64,000 nucleotides of DNA. Origin: Acanthosepion esculentum. Its lineage: Eukaryota > Mollusca > Cephalopoda > Sepiida > Sepiidae. The stretch spans positions 16,364,569 to 16,428,568 of the forward strand of contig OZ038482.1 of assembly GCA_964036315.1 (NCBI GenBank). Direction: 5' to 3'. Every line of letters begins with the position of its first letter. Within the stretch, counting starts at the first letter, position 1. A model generated the notes under the pieces. That model was not told the origin of the DNA. It made no database searches and saw only the letters and a list, made by a program, of their open reading frames with translations. Position numbers and translations under genes: made by a program. Below, one piece after another: positions 10,441-21,489 of this stretch.

Positions 10441-12060
10441 CTACGGCTGTAGTCATTTTTCTTCTTCTATATAACCTTGCCACTTCCGGACGTAGACGAT
10501 CATGGCGATCCACAACTTCCTATCCTATGTTGTACTTTGTCTTTTCATCATGCCTCAATTTCCTTCATTATGTATTAAAAAAACTCAACTTTTTCTGATT
10601 CTAATTATAAGTGTGATTCTTCCACATTTTCCGTAAAACTTCAACGTTACTCTCATTTTCAGTCTCTGGCCATTTCAGTTGCCTCAAATCTCTTCATTTG
10701 GTAGGAGATTTCCCGGCATTCACTGGGGTATATAGGAGGACTGATGACTCATAACAGTTTCACAATCTTTCCTTTGTTTCTAACGAGTTTTTCCTATTTC
10801 TTAATACATTGTTTAGCTTTTCGAAGGCATCTTTAGCTATTCCAATGCGCCTTCCTGATTGGACTTATATCTGAACAGATCATTTCCCTTTTACTCTTTC
10901 TTTCTCCCCCCTCCATTCTTCCAAAAAAAACAATCTTTGAAGCATTTGACTCACACAAACGGATTTTTCAGGTTTCGTTGTATATCTTGGATTTGTCTTC
11001 TTTTTTTTTTATTAATTGGTCTTCAGGTACACTCCTTTGCACTAGAACGTAGTCCAGTTTTGTTTTCCGCATTAAAATCTAAGTTAGCCATTTTTCTTTA
11101 TTACACAGACACGGATATATTTTACTCAATGTTTTTCAATCCTGCAAGAAAATGATGAAAATCGATGAAATACTGAACCACGAAAAATACATTATTTTGT
11201 AAAGATGCCATTTATTAGCAGATATGGCAGAAAGTAAACTATTCCAAAATGATGGAACACGTCGCCAAATACTGCATGCAATAAACAAACTTCTCAGTGA
11301 CGAAGACATTATAAAAAAATCATCACTAAACAATTCGGTTGGTTGTTTAATTTTGTTTAGTTGCATATCAACTTTTATGGGTTATTTAATGCCGAAATCT
11401 AAATATTTTGAACACAGTTTTATGGTTCAACTACAGCTTGTTGATCATTTAGCTATAAAATGTATTATTGGTACTTTTTGTGACGTACGGTTGCCGTTAA
11501 TAATTAAGTATAACTCAAGATTTCAATGTTAAATAAAACCATATTTAATTAATACTGCAAATAAATACTTAACAAGAACAAAGACGTAAAAGTCAACCAA
11601 AACTTATTAACCATTTCAGTGAATTCCTTGTTAGTAGCGCGGCTCGGCTTAACGTCTGGTAAATCCTAAATCAAAATCAAATCATCAACGCACAATAATT
11701 CACACTAATTCAACTGGATAGTTCCACTCAATCGTCACTGCAGTCAGTAGCCTGACACTGCTATTTATATACCTGGTGGAAAACATATATTCATAAGCCC
11801 AGAGTGTCACGCTCGAACCTCGGTGTCAGTAGTTACTTATTTTCTTCCTATATGATAATTCTGCTTTAAAAATGTATTATTGGTAATTTTACTATACAAA
11901 TGTATTTTAGTTTCATGGGATTTCACGGGTTCACTCTTTACTCATAGCTGGAACCCTAACAAGTGCTACTACTCCCGAAACAATTTGGAATTGAGTTGAG
12001 ACCGTATTTCGTGCCAATAGCTAACATAATAAATTCTGATTATAATTTTAATAGCCCAAA
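10441..12060. other. No recognised gene
   Basis: AT-rich sequence. A partial copy of the GTTTAGTTGCATATCA...ATGGGTTATTTAATGCCGA repeat, also seen near 21060, lies at about 11345-11410. ORFs at 10859-11155 and 11224-11532 have no recognisable motif. Confidence 0.4.
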
Positions 12061-12063
12061 ATA

Positions 12064-12426
12064 CAGCGTGTCCATAAAGTTCGTGTGCACTTTTAAAAAT
12101 GTATAACTTTATTTGTATTTGCGATAAAAATTATTTTTTAAAAAGGATTAGAAAGAAGTAAATCTATATTTTTTTAAGGTTTTATTGAAATTTTATTTAA
12201 GTTTCCACATGTCCTCCATCATTAGCAATACAAAGGGTAATACGATTTTGCAGTTCATGGAAAACATTTGCCAACTGATTTACAGTAATGCCTGAAATCA
12301 CGTTAGTTATTTTAGCTATACTTAAAACTATGTACATTAAACTTTATAAAAAAATTTACAAATTTCTATCACAAATACAAATAAAGTTATAAAAATTTTA
12401 AAGTGCACACGAACTTTATGGACACC

Positions 12427-12429
<3 letters not shown>
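12064..12429 (-). mobile_element. Short mariner element with transposase C-terminus
   Basis: TIRs CAGCGTGTCCATAAAGTTCG and, at the other end, CGAACTTTATGGACACCCTG are bounded by TA. The inverted similarity continues for about 65 bp. Inside, the minus strand encodes NVFHELQNRITLCIAND followed by GGHVET, the typical C-terminal end of a Tc1/mariner-superfamily transposase. The catalytic region is gone, so this is an internally deleted, non-autonomous copy. Its right end abuts the (TA)n tract at 12430. Confidence 0.8.

Positions 12430-12499
<70 letters not shown>
12430..12499. repeat. (TA)n microsatellite between two mariner ends
   Basis: About 35 TA units lie exactly between the 3' TIR of the element at 12064-12429 and the 5' TIR of the element at 12500-12865. 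Because TA is the mariner target site, the two elements appear to have landed in, or expanded from, the same TA tract. Confidence 0.9.
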
Positions 12500-12502
<3 letters not shown>

Positions 12503-12865
12503 GGTGACCCATATAAACGGGAATTTTTGAAGTGCGTATTGCCAGACATGAGCAAGTGGCAACACTGCGAGATAGTGACCTTGAGCAAGTAAACATTTCG
12601 CCATTTTAGTAAGGAGAATGAAATTCACAGTATCCCAGCTGAGATGTTGCAGCAGTCAATGAGGAATCTCAACAGCAGATTTCAAGAATGCATTCGTACA
12701 GGAGGACGCCATCTACAGGACGTAATATTTAAAAAATGAATTCCATCATTGTTTCTTAAATGGCATGTTTTAAGGTGTCAATTACTATGAATTAAATATT
12801 TTTCTTCCATCACTCTTTGTTTTATTGGATTGTTAAAAGGTTCCCGTTTTTTTTTGGTCACCCCG
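12500..12865 (+). mobile_element. Short mariner element, copy 1
   Basis: The ends are CAGGGTGACCCATATAAACG and AACGGG-like TTCCCG...GGTCACCCCG, flanked by TA. A frame at 12593-12739 encodes EIHSIPAEMLQQSM, NLNSRFQECI, then GGRHLQDVIFKK and a stop, a clear Tc1/mariner C-terminus. The catalytic core is deleted. A nearly identical inverted copy is at 15178-15549. Confidence 0.8.
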
Positions 12866-12978
12866 TATATATAAATTCATTTAACGCTACTTTTCCTTTT
12901 GCATGCGCTATTTTCAGCGTCATCGTGCATTCAAGTCTGTATCTCTCCTCCGACTCTGACAAATACGAAAACTTGGTC

Positions 12979-13096
12979 ATCTTAATCAACATAACATACA
13001 TGATCATCAAATTCCCGCCAATATTAGACAGATAAATATCTTAATCAACATAACATACATGGTCATCAAATTCCCGCCAATATTAGACAGATAAAT
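12979..13096. repeat. 59-bp tandem duplication
   Basis: Two adjacent 59-bp units start at 12979 and 13038 and differ by a single visible base (TGATCATC versus TGGTCATC). This is a recent slippage or recombination event with no associated gene. Confidence 0.9.
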
Positions 13097-13224
13097 ATCA
13101 TTGACACAAAGATATTAACCTATTTTTAAAACTTCAAGAACATTATAGATGATCATAAATACGGAAGTACATTACATAAAATAACTTTTATCCTAGAAAT
13201 GAGATATTAAATTTATTGAACATT

Positions 13225-13475
13225 CTGTTTACCTACTTCCCCACAAGGCAAGATGTGGCTCAAGAACAGTTTTTAACGTGGGGCGTTCCGAGCTCGTAAG
13301 ATCGAACAAAAATTGCCCGTAGACCCCATATACACGGGGTCGGGTTTGTCTACCTCTCCAAACGAGACTGCCCTTCGCCATAGCCTCGTCTGGGTTCCTC
13401 TCCGCCCGGGGGCAGAAATTTCGACAAGAGAGGAAGGAGAAGAGAACCCCTCCTCCTCGTCCTAACTCCCAAAAT
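13225..13475 (-). repeat. Hairpin-rich repeat element (minus copy)
   Basis: On the minus strand this matches the element inserted at 17117-17413. Shared blocks include CCGAGC...TCGGAACGCCCC, a GGGTCTACGGGCAATTTTT block, AGGCAG-type short palindromes and TTGTGCCACAT-like ends. Related copies are at 16405-16600 (minus) and 55350-55600 (plus). It has no coding potential. Confidence 0.65.
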
Positions 13476-13539
13476 TTATTCAACACTGAATAAGCCTTCT
13501 GCTTCAATGTATATAATATAACAAATAACACAAGTTTTT

Positions 13540-14060
13540 TGTCTATATCTCTGAGATGAGGTATTATGATTACTTGTATATTTACATTATTCGAACTGTT
13601 ATCCTCATCTTAATTGCCATATTCACAACGTTTCGGCCTCTATATCTCTGAGATGAGGTATTATGATTATTTACATTATTTACATTATTCGGACTGTTAT
13701 CATCATCTTTATTGTCATATTCACAACGTTTCGGCCGTTGTACGCTCAGGCCTTCACCAGGTGATGGGAATTTCGGACCGAACCCTTTATTTCATCCACC
13801 AGGGTAGCTTGTTCTAGTTCCACGTGCCACGCCTCTTCCGGATGTCTCAATTATTTCCCTTTAACTCAACTCTCAAAGTTTTGGTTCTCCACTGCTGTGG
13901 CCTAACAACTCTTTGGGTCTAGTCCCTGGACCTAACCAACGTCTTTATCCACTGGGCCATGTGTCCTTGAGGGTCTGAAGAAGGCCGGACCGTATAACGG
14001 CCGAAAATTTGTAAATATAGCAATGAATATGAAGATAACAGTCCGAATAATGTAAATAAT
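13540..14060. repeat. Composite of SINE/hammerhead family copies
   Basis: Two tail units (TCTATATCTCTGAGATGAGG ... CAACGTTTCGGCC) at 13540-13740 are followed on the minus strand by the family body. That body runs from a degenerate hammerhead-like segment (CTGGTGA-AGGCC...GGCC-GAAACGTTG) at 13716-13762 back to the tRNA-like head near 13965. A second, plus-oriented motif CTGAAGA-AGGCC...GGCCGAAAATTTG starts at 13976, making a head-to-head arrangement. Confidence 0.6.
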
Positions 14061-15110
14061 AAGTGAAGTTTTTTTTATTGAATTTTTAAATATAATTCCT
14101 GTTGTAGAAAATGCCCAATAATGGTTAAAATCTCTAGGAGATATACATATGAATAGTTTTTTGACACTCTCGCATCAAACAGCGGTTAAATTTAATACAT
14201 TTTTAATTCCAGTTTCTTGAAATAGAAGAAAACTAAAATATTTGTTAAAGAGAACTCATCTGAAGTTTTCAATGAAACCAACTTAAATGAAAACATTCTT
14301 ACAAAATATTTGTATGGGAAAGTTGCGTCTGCGCGTACATTTGCTCGTTCGTGTTAGTGTCTGCTTGTAACACGGGTGGGTGTGTGCGTGTGTGCAAGTG
14401 CATATGTATGTGTGCGTCAGTTTGTAAGCGTATGTTTTTTTATGTGGGCACACACATACTATGCTTGTGTTCCTATACTGCACTGCTAATCTGTTTTTTG
14501 TTTTTTGTTTGTTTATTTAGAGAAGAGAACGTTTAATGGATGACTATTTTGTCGCTTATATATGCAATATTTACGTCTCTTGAGACACACCTGTTATTCT
14601 GAAACAAGAGAACATTGCACCGGTTATTCCGAACGAGAAGAATTCATTAAAATAACCGGATTTGTAGATTCTTTTCGCGCTGCCTTCAGCCGAGACAAAA
14701 TTCTTTCTTGTTTGCGTTTGTATTATTTAATTGCATTTTTGTTCATGTGTGTGTGGCTGTTTGTGTGTGCACAAGACCTGAATTTTAAATAGATTTAATG
14801 AGTTATCTAGCTAACTAACTTGATAGATAAGAACAGGCTTAAACACAAACTGCCAGAAATAAAGGCTTTTATTATTCTCATGCATATAAAAGCCACAGAA
14901 GCAGGAATACATTTACATACACAAAAAAAACATATAAACACACACACACATGAATATATGATATACAGCTCTGTGTTTTAGACTAATAGTGGACAATTGA
15001 ATGATAAAATGACTCCGAAATTAGACCACTTTCAATATATTTCCATATTTTTGAAAAAAGGAATAACTCCAATGTCTTCCACGATAAATTTACATTCAAG
15101 ATTGTTGAAA
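14061..15110. other. No recognised gene
   Basis: AT-rich DNA with short TG-rich and CA-rich patches near 14370-14460 and 14930-14955. ORFs at 14283-14536 and 14562-14792 have no recognisable domain. Confidence 0.4.
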
Positions 15111-15177
15111 TATAGGGTGACCCCAAAAAACGGAAACCATGCAAAAGGAAAAGTAGCGTTAAATGAATTTATATATA

Positions 15178-15549
15178 CAGGGTGACCTCCAAAAAACGGG
15201 AACTTTTTAACAATCCAATAAAACCAAGAGTGATGGAAGAAAAATATTTAATTCATAGTAATTGAAACCTTAAAACATGCCATTTAAGAAACAATGATGG
15301 AATTTTTCATTTTTTAAATATTACGTCCTGTAGATGGCGTCCTCCTGTACGAATGCATTCTTGAAATCTGCTGTTGAGATTCCTCATTGACTGCTGCAAC
15401 ATCTCAGCTGGGATACTGTGAATTTCATTCTCCTTACTAAAATGGCGAAATGTTTACTTGCTCAAGGTCACTATCTCGCAGTGTTGCCACTTGCTTATGT
15501 CTGGCAATACGCACTTCAAAAATTCCCGTTTTTTGGGGGGGTCACCCTG
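15178..15549 (-). mobile_element. Short mariner element, copy 2 (inverted)
   Basis: This is the reverse complement of the element at 12500-12865, with TIRs CAGGGTGACC at both ends and TA flanks. On the minus strand it retains the same IPAEMLQQSM...GGRHLQDVIFKK C-terminus with no visible decay between the copies. Directly to its left, 15114-15177 carries a second TIR-like GGGTGACCCCAAAAAACGG and sequence matching 12866-12910. The duplicated unit is therefore larger than the transposon. Confidence 0.8.
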
Positions 15550-15889
15550 TATGTCTTTCGCCAATTCTTCAAAATGGTTAAATCTTGCCTTAAGAATAAA
15601 CATTCGATTCCAATATATTTTGTAATATATTGAACAGCATAGCTTTACATCAGAGTTTCATAATATTTTAGTTTGGTTTAGTTTGTTTTACGGAATATTA
15701 ACCTATTATTATTTAATTATTTTATTAATCTATTATTTAATACCGAGAAGACTTTTATTGCTGGTATTTTTTTTAAATGTATTGCTGCTAATATTTTCCT
15801 TCAAAATGTATTGCTGGTAATAATTTTTTCTTCAAAAATGTACTGCTGGTAATTGTTTTACGTACTGCTGGTATTATATTCACTGATTA

Positions 15890-16140
15890 TAAACTGTGTA
15901 CAGTGAATGAGAGAATTTAATCAATGACAGAAAATAAAACTGCAAAAACTTGAAGGACGATGCCTACAATATGTAAATGCCAATGGACAGGAGATTTTAA
16001 TGAAAACATTTTCAGTTCCTGGTCAGTTTTTAGCGTAGTAGCTCTCATACAAGCCTGTGTCTGATTGGTTTGGTTTGGTTTGGTTTGTTTTACAGCATAC
16101 CAACACCTCAATGGGTTATTTAGTGCAGACAACATTTTTA
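15890..16140 (-). repeat. Dispersed repeat, inverted copy of 7675-7935
   Basis: It ends with GGTTTGGTTTGGTTTGTTTT and ACACCTCAATGGGTTATTTA. Upstream, 15740-15880 holds repeats of the form TGTATTGCTGGTAATA, as in the family at 7600-7670. No intact ORF is shared between copies. Confidence 0.7.
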
Positions 16141-16279
16141 TGCCATCTCCTCGAAAATTCTCCTGTAACTATCTTTGAGTGTTTTACGGTTTTTAGGGTA
16201 TATTGTTTGGTAATTCCAGAATACTAACGATTCTTTGAGATAGAGGCACGACGTTGTCACCCAATGAGTAGACTGTTTA

Positions 16280-16395
16280 ACGTAGCTTAGATGTGATACA
16301 AAGCCAAAAGTATGGACGATCGAACTCACTACTCAGTCACAATTAATCTATCGAGACAAGCTTGTTAACCATTACAACACAAAGTGTCCTTTCTA
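16280..16395 (-). mobile_element. tRNA-derived SINE, family with GGCCTTGTGCCA-like tail, copy 1
   Basis: The minus strand reads AATGGTTAACAAGCTTGTCT (A-box region), then about 35 nt later GAGTTCGATCGTCC (B box), then TTTTGGCTTTGTATCACATC. The copy at 41845-41975 has the same order with TTTCGGCCTTGTGCCAAATC. The spacing and boxes match a tRNA-derived SINE head. Confidence 0.65.
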
Positions 16396-16404
16396 TTTAC
16401 CAAC

Positions 16405-16600
16405 CTTCCCATGAGGCAAGATGCGGCACAAGGCCAGTTTTTTTTAACCTGAGGCGTTCCGAGCCAGTAGGCCCGGGAAAAAAATGCCCGTAGACCCCGG
16501 GGTCGGGTTTGTCTGCCTCACCAAACGAGACTCTGCCCTTCGGCATAACCTCGTCTGGGTGCCTCTCCTCGGAAGCAGAGAGTTCGACAAGAAAGGAATA
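16405..16600 (-). repeat. Hairpin-rich repeat element (minus copy 2)
   Basis: Contains, on the minus strand, AGGCAGACAAACCCGACC, GGGTCTACGGGCATTTTT and the CGGAACGCCTCAGG block shared with 13225-13475. It lies immediately next to the older repeat at 16660-17550. Confidence 0.6.
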
Positions 16601-16659
16601 GAAAGAGAAAGCTTCCTCCTCATCCTAAAGTCTCCGCTATTTATTATGTATAATTATAT

Positions 16660-17545
16660 AATTGTGGCACAAGGCCAAAAAGGGAAGAAGTTAAGGCTGG
16701 TCATCACTATCTTATATCTAGCTAATCCAATTAACGACCCATTCACTGATTACAATTTAAACATTCACGATAAAAATTCGTCCGTCACCAATCAATCCTC
16801 CATACACCATAATAACGCATTCTCTCAAGGGAGACCTATAAAACGCCCCCATACCATAAAAATTTAATGATAATAAATTATTATATGTAAAATTCTAATC
16901 ATGAAGAATGAGAGGGGAGGGAGATGAACCCAATAACAAACTAAATATTAACACAAAGCAAACTAAACATAACTGATGTTAGTAGGGCCCGTCCAACCCT
17001 TAAAAAAGAGAGGCCGCTGTATTCTGCCCATTGGACAAAATCAAGAAGCTCTCTCACTCAGGGAGTGAGAAAAGGAGAAAATATATACGGACATGGGAAA
17101 TATAAAAGCTGACCCAGTCAAGATGAGATGAGTCACAGTCCGAGCCAGTCCTTTTTGGACGACTCGGCTAGACGGTCGAACTCTCTGCCTCTGAGGCAGA
17201 GGGGAACTCTCTGCCTTTGGGCAGAGAGGAACTCGGACGAGGCTCCGCCGAAGGGCAGAGCCTCGTTCGAGGTGGTTGACCACCCCGATCCCGTTTATAC
17301 GGGTTCTACGGGCAATTTTTTCCCGAGCCTACGGGCTCGGAAAGCCCACATTAAACCGGCCTTGTGCCACATTCGACACACGTGGGGGTGTTGTTAAACA
17401 TCGTCAAGATGAGTGGGGGGGGGAAATCAAACTGGGAAGGTTGGGAACCTACACTTTAATGATAACCAAAGATGCAGCCGGGAATAGGCCAGGAACAACA
17501 CTTACTCACATTAACTAGGTACACAAAGCTTGTCTAACCTAACCA
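16660..17545 (+). repeat. Long dispersed repeat, copy A (interrupted)
   Basis: Blocks such as GTGGCACAAGGCC, ATCAATCCTCCATACACC, GAGAGGCCGCTGTATTCTGC, AAAAGCTGACCCAGTC and ACTTACTCACATTAACTAGG occur in the same order at 25185-25800. The copy is split at 17117-17413 by the insertion described next. Coding potential is nil. It may be an LTR or non-autonomous element; I see no terminal repeats. Confidence 0.75.
17117..17413. mobile_element. Hairpin-rich insertion with 11-bp target-site duplication
   Basis: GTCAAGATGAG occurs at 17117-17127 and again at 17403-17413, bounding a 275-bp insert absent from the sister repeat at 25.6 kb. The insert is built of short perfect hairpins: CCCGTTTATACGGG, CCGAGCCTACGGGCTCGG, CTCTGCCTTTGGGCAGAG and GGCTCCGCCGAAGGGCAGAGCC-type arms. 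The 11-bp duplication and empty-site comparison show it moved as a unit. No ORF, no pol III boxes I trust, and no poly(A). Confidence 0.75.
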
Positions 17546-18900
17546 GATAATATAATAATATTATATAATAATATAATTAATATAATATAGATGTGTAATT
17601 TATATATATTTTGATAATTTTAGTTCCCGAAAGCAATACCTAATTAATTTCCGTTACCTACAATGAAAAATGGATTATTCCATATGAAATACGTCACAAT
17701 AGCTGGAGTTGAGACAAAAAGGTAAAAAAACAAGTTGGATACTATTGATGACGATTGACATTTTTTTATTAACTTTTTTAAAGAAATGAAAGATAGGGGC
17801 ATTCATTTAGATAATGTACATTTTCTTTAGTACACTGTCGCGACGAAATGTTGAGAAGGTTGGTTGTTATTTGACTTTGTGTTACTATATCTGGTCAGCC
17901 AGTAACTAAAAGTAAGAAAGGTAGGTAAAGCTAGTATCTGAACACTGTGTGTCCAACTTAAAGAAAAATGTGTTGAATTAGGAAGACTTCACTGCTTGAC
18001 CAGTGAAATAGGAGAAATTTAGGAAAACAATATAAAATTTATTCACCGGGATGTAAATCTTAATTAAATCGATAAAAATGGTTGGAGACATAAATAAAAG
18101 ATTCTAGAATTAGTAAAGTAATCCACTCCTATAAACTAAAGCATTTTAATGAATGGAATCTGAGTAGATTGTTAATATTCAAAATACAAATCAAGTGTGA
18201 GATATTATGATCTTTTTTCGATGTAGCCCTAACCATGCCGATGAGTCAAACAGATGACTGAAGACAGAATCGGGAATCTCTTTTAATGATTTGAAACATA
18301 AGTAACTTTTTATTGCCCAAACATCAACTTGGAATTGATTATCAGATATATGTTTTTGCTATGCGTTAATCTACAGATTGGTAAGATGAATAGAATATGC
18401 TTGTGAGAGAAGAATCTAGAATCTTTTTGTTTCGAATCTCAATACAAGTGGCGAGATTTGTTAGAGAAGTCAGTTACGTATTAAGTTTCAATAAGAGCCT
18501 CTGTTTTTACGTGTTTCCATAATTATTAAAACGGATATTTCAGAGCGTGCTACAATAAAGTATAATGCTATTAAAGAACCAGAAATATCGACGAAAAAGA
18601 TGAAGACACAGCCTGTGATGTTAAAAATGCGAAAGTAATTTAATCTCTGAAAATGATAAAAAAAAAAGGCTGATACAGAACTAGTCGATATATTTCAACC
18701 TCTCGCTGAAAATCCCGTTCAACCAGGTCAGTATAAATATCCTAAGTTTAGGGAAGGAAGAAGTCATGTTCTGTGATTTGTAAACACTTTTTGAAAGTAT
18801 TTCACCCCAAACAAGGCGGGAGTGGCCACTAGCACGCAAGGGCTTACAGAGGGTAGAGAACAAGAGTAAAGAGGTGTGTTTACGGAGAGGATAAAGATAA
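17546..18900. other. No recognised gene
   Basis: AT-rich sequence with a short palindromic TAATATAATA patch near 17550. No motif was recognised on either strand. Confidence 0.4.
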
Positions 18901-18915
18901 GAACGGGGAACAAGA

Positions 18916-19395
18916 TCAAGGTATCAGAAGATGTCGATTGACATTACACTTGAATATTTGAAGATTACATTTATCAGGGAAGCAAGTAAGAAGAAGGGTA
19001 TTCCACTGTTGGGAAGTGCGAGCGAAGAAGCTGTTGGAGTAGAAGAGACGGTTACATTTAACGTTTTCGGTTGTGTAAGGGTGGGACCTAGATGCCAACC
19101 TAGTAGCTAGCTTAAATTCATGCAGTCTGGGAACCAGAGAAAGTAACTCGTCGAAACAGTTGTCGTGAAAATACTCGTAGAAGAAACAGAAGTAAGCCAC
19201 GGCACGTCTGTGAAAAAGCGACTGTAGACGAGATGCCAGATCAGGACCTATCACATTGCATATCCGTCTCTGGATTTTATCGAGAACCTCGATACTTACA
19301 GCGGGAGCACCAGACCATATATGACAGCAATATTCCATGCAAGGACGGATGGTTGAAGTTCGGTTCGATAGAAAAAGCAGAATATTCTCGAGACT
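18916..19395 (-). pseudogene. Jockey/CR1-like non-LTR RT, C-terminal fragment 1
   Basis: The minus strand reads STIRPCMEYCCHIWSGAP, then VLDKIQRRI, a FHRRAVAYFCFFYEYFH segment, then TRLASRSHPYT, FYSNSFFARTSQQWNTL and a terminal NVNRHLL. This order is the conserved tail after the RT thumb of Jockey/CR1/I-clade LINEs. The final 140 codons are open, so this is one of the better preserved pieces. The catalytic RT is not present upstream. Related fragments are at 46391-47975 and 59378-59910. Confidence 0.85.
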
Positions 19396-19399
19396 TTTA

Positions 19400-21170
19400 T
19401 ATAATGGTCATTTTTGTGTACAGGCGCTAATTTACGTCACGAGTGTATAGCGATGCCGATTACGTATTTATAAAGAGTGGCTTTAGACGATGGGAAAAGG
19501 CACATAGAAGAGAAGGACATTGAAAAACACATGAAGCTACAATGTCATAAACTTTCTTGCGTAGCCTGGTATGACCACAAACGCAACAGTAAGTGAAGCT
19601 TAACAGAAGAAAGTTCGTGACAATCGCCGTTACATACAGACTGTCGTAGAAATAATCCTGTTGACCGTGATTAAGGATGTTGCCCAGGGATGAACTGAAC
19701 TCGGTAAATGTTCGTTGTGAGTTCTTAAATTTACTGCCAAATATGATTCGCTTATAGCAGAGCATGCCAAAGATGGTCCAAAGAATGTGAGGATACATTG
19801 CACAATGAGATAAGTGAAATATATATGGTGAGAGAATAAATTGCAGAAAATCAATACCTTTCTATTCAAGATGCTGAAGTAGATGGTATTAGCAAAAAAA
19901 GAGCAGTTAGTACGAATTGTTAGATTCTTTTATTAAACTTCATTTAACATTCAAGGGGGCTTTATTTTTATTACATCTCAACTGAATGTTGTTTTTTTCC
20001 TAATAGAATTTAAGCAGTTCTTCATCATTCTTCTAAAGAAACTTGGATTGGATTATCTTCGCTTTTAAGCTAAGGATTTGATAGTATGGCTGACTTCACC
20101 ACGTTAATTTAACTTAGATTAGGAAACAAAACTGGCGTGAAAAAGGTTAAGCAAAAGACATCATTACACATAAAATATGTATTTAACAAGATGTACAACG
20201 ATGTGAAAGAAAGCAAGTAAGAAAAAGTTGACTAAAACAGTTGTCTCTCTTTAACTATTATTTATATTTCAAAGTTCACTGAAAGAAAGTTTATGGGAGT
20301 TTCTTGAAATAATTGTTCTCAGAAGATTTACTGTGTAAGAAAAAGTTATGTGAGTGTATAAGGAATGTTCAGCATGTGAATGGTGGTGTGAGTGAGAAGG
20401 TTGGCTCATGGTTTCAACTGTCATGGATTCGTTTGGCAGCTGAATTTTCACTAATTAGCTAAGAATATTTCTTGCTTATATAAGGTGACCATAGGCTCCA
20501 AACCGCTGCGCGGGAAGAGTTATTCTTCACGTGCAGATGATCTGATTGTTTGGCATCGCCCAATCAGCGAGTGAGTTTTGGGGAGACTTAAGAAAGCTTC
20601 TGGGATCCGTTTCTCCCAAAAGTGCACAAAATTGACTACATGAAAATAGAGCGATTACAAAATTGTCGCATTGCTGCGATTTGTAAATTGTCTATTATAA
20701 CGTAGTGGTGATTAATTAAGCAATGAATGCTTGTCGTTGTATGTGATTTGTATTTGTGCATGTATGTATGTGTGTGCGATGTAGCTGGGCACAATAGTTT
20801 ATCAGTCACGAGAGACAAACGTTGCTGTAGACAAGCCACTTGTGAAAAAATGTTTTACTATGCCTACAATAAAGCTGTTGGAGGAAAAGCCCGCAGACGA
20901 CACAAGGGATCATGCTCTATTTGCTCGATTATTACTTGATCAAAAGGATGCAGAATTCTTTCACCTGCTTCCATAATTCTCGGACATCTTGGGAAAACTT
21001 AATAAATGACCACAACAGCTACAATTGGTTGGTTGGTTTCGTTTAGAGACATATCATCACCCCGATGGGTCATTTAATACAGAAATCTATATATTTTGTA
21101 TGTAATTTTATTTTTTGATATTTTGAGATAATGATGTTTTTAGCGATACTAGACTTACTAATTAACCCAT
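19400..21170. other. No recognised gene
   Basis: Open frames at 19460-19869 (minus), 20269-20451 (minus) and 20727-20939 (plus) show no domain I recognise. A partial TTGGTTGGTTTCGTTTAG...GATGGGTCATTTAATACAG repeat lies near 21030-21100. Confidence 0.4.
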
Positions 21171-21179
21171 AGCTGACGG

Positions 21180-21430
21180 AGAAAATGTAGATTCATATCT
21201 TTCCCCAAGGTGATTTGGGCGTTAGAGAATATAATGAACCCAACTAGAATTGGAAATAGGCTCCCCGATTAATAAGTCCAAGTTATTATGCATTACACCA
21301 CCCGCACATCCAAGCTTACAGCACCTGGTATTCCCAAGTGGTCACCCATCTAGGTACTGACGAGGCTAGACGTTGCTTAATTTCGATGATAGTATGGTGG
21401 ACCGTTGTTTCAACGTGATGTGACCGTAAC
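21180..21430 (-). mobile_element. 5S-rRNA/tRNA composite SINE, copy 1
   Basis: On the minus strand 21430-21312 reads as 5S rRNA: TACGGTCACATCACG, then GAAATTAAGCAACGTC, AGTACCTAGATGGGTGACC and TGGGAATACCAGGTGCTGTA. That covers almost the whole molecule. It continues directly into a tRNA-like body, GGGTGGTGTAATGCATAATA, then TTTCCAATTCTAGTTGG where the B box is decayed. The same 5S-to-body junction recurs at 59104, so the fusion is part of a mobile unit and not a chance neighbour. Confidence 0.8.
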
Positions 21431-21489
21431 TCAACTACATGATAAACAAACAGGATGAGAAAAAAGTAGCAAATCTTATTTCATTACAC

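Noticed and set aside
9597..10452. Ser/Leu/Phe-rich and Lys/Glu-rich ORFs of up to 164 codons
   Set aside because: They lie in a pyrimidine-only tract and no start or domain supports them.
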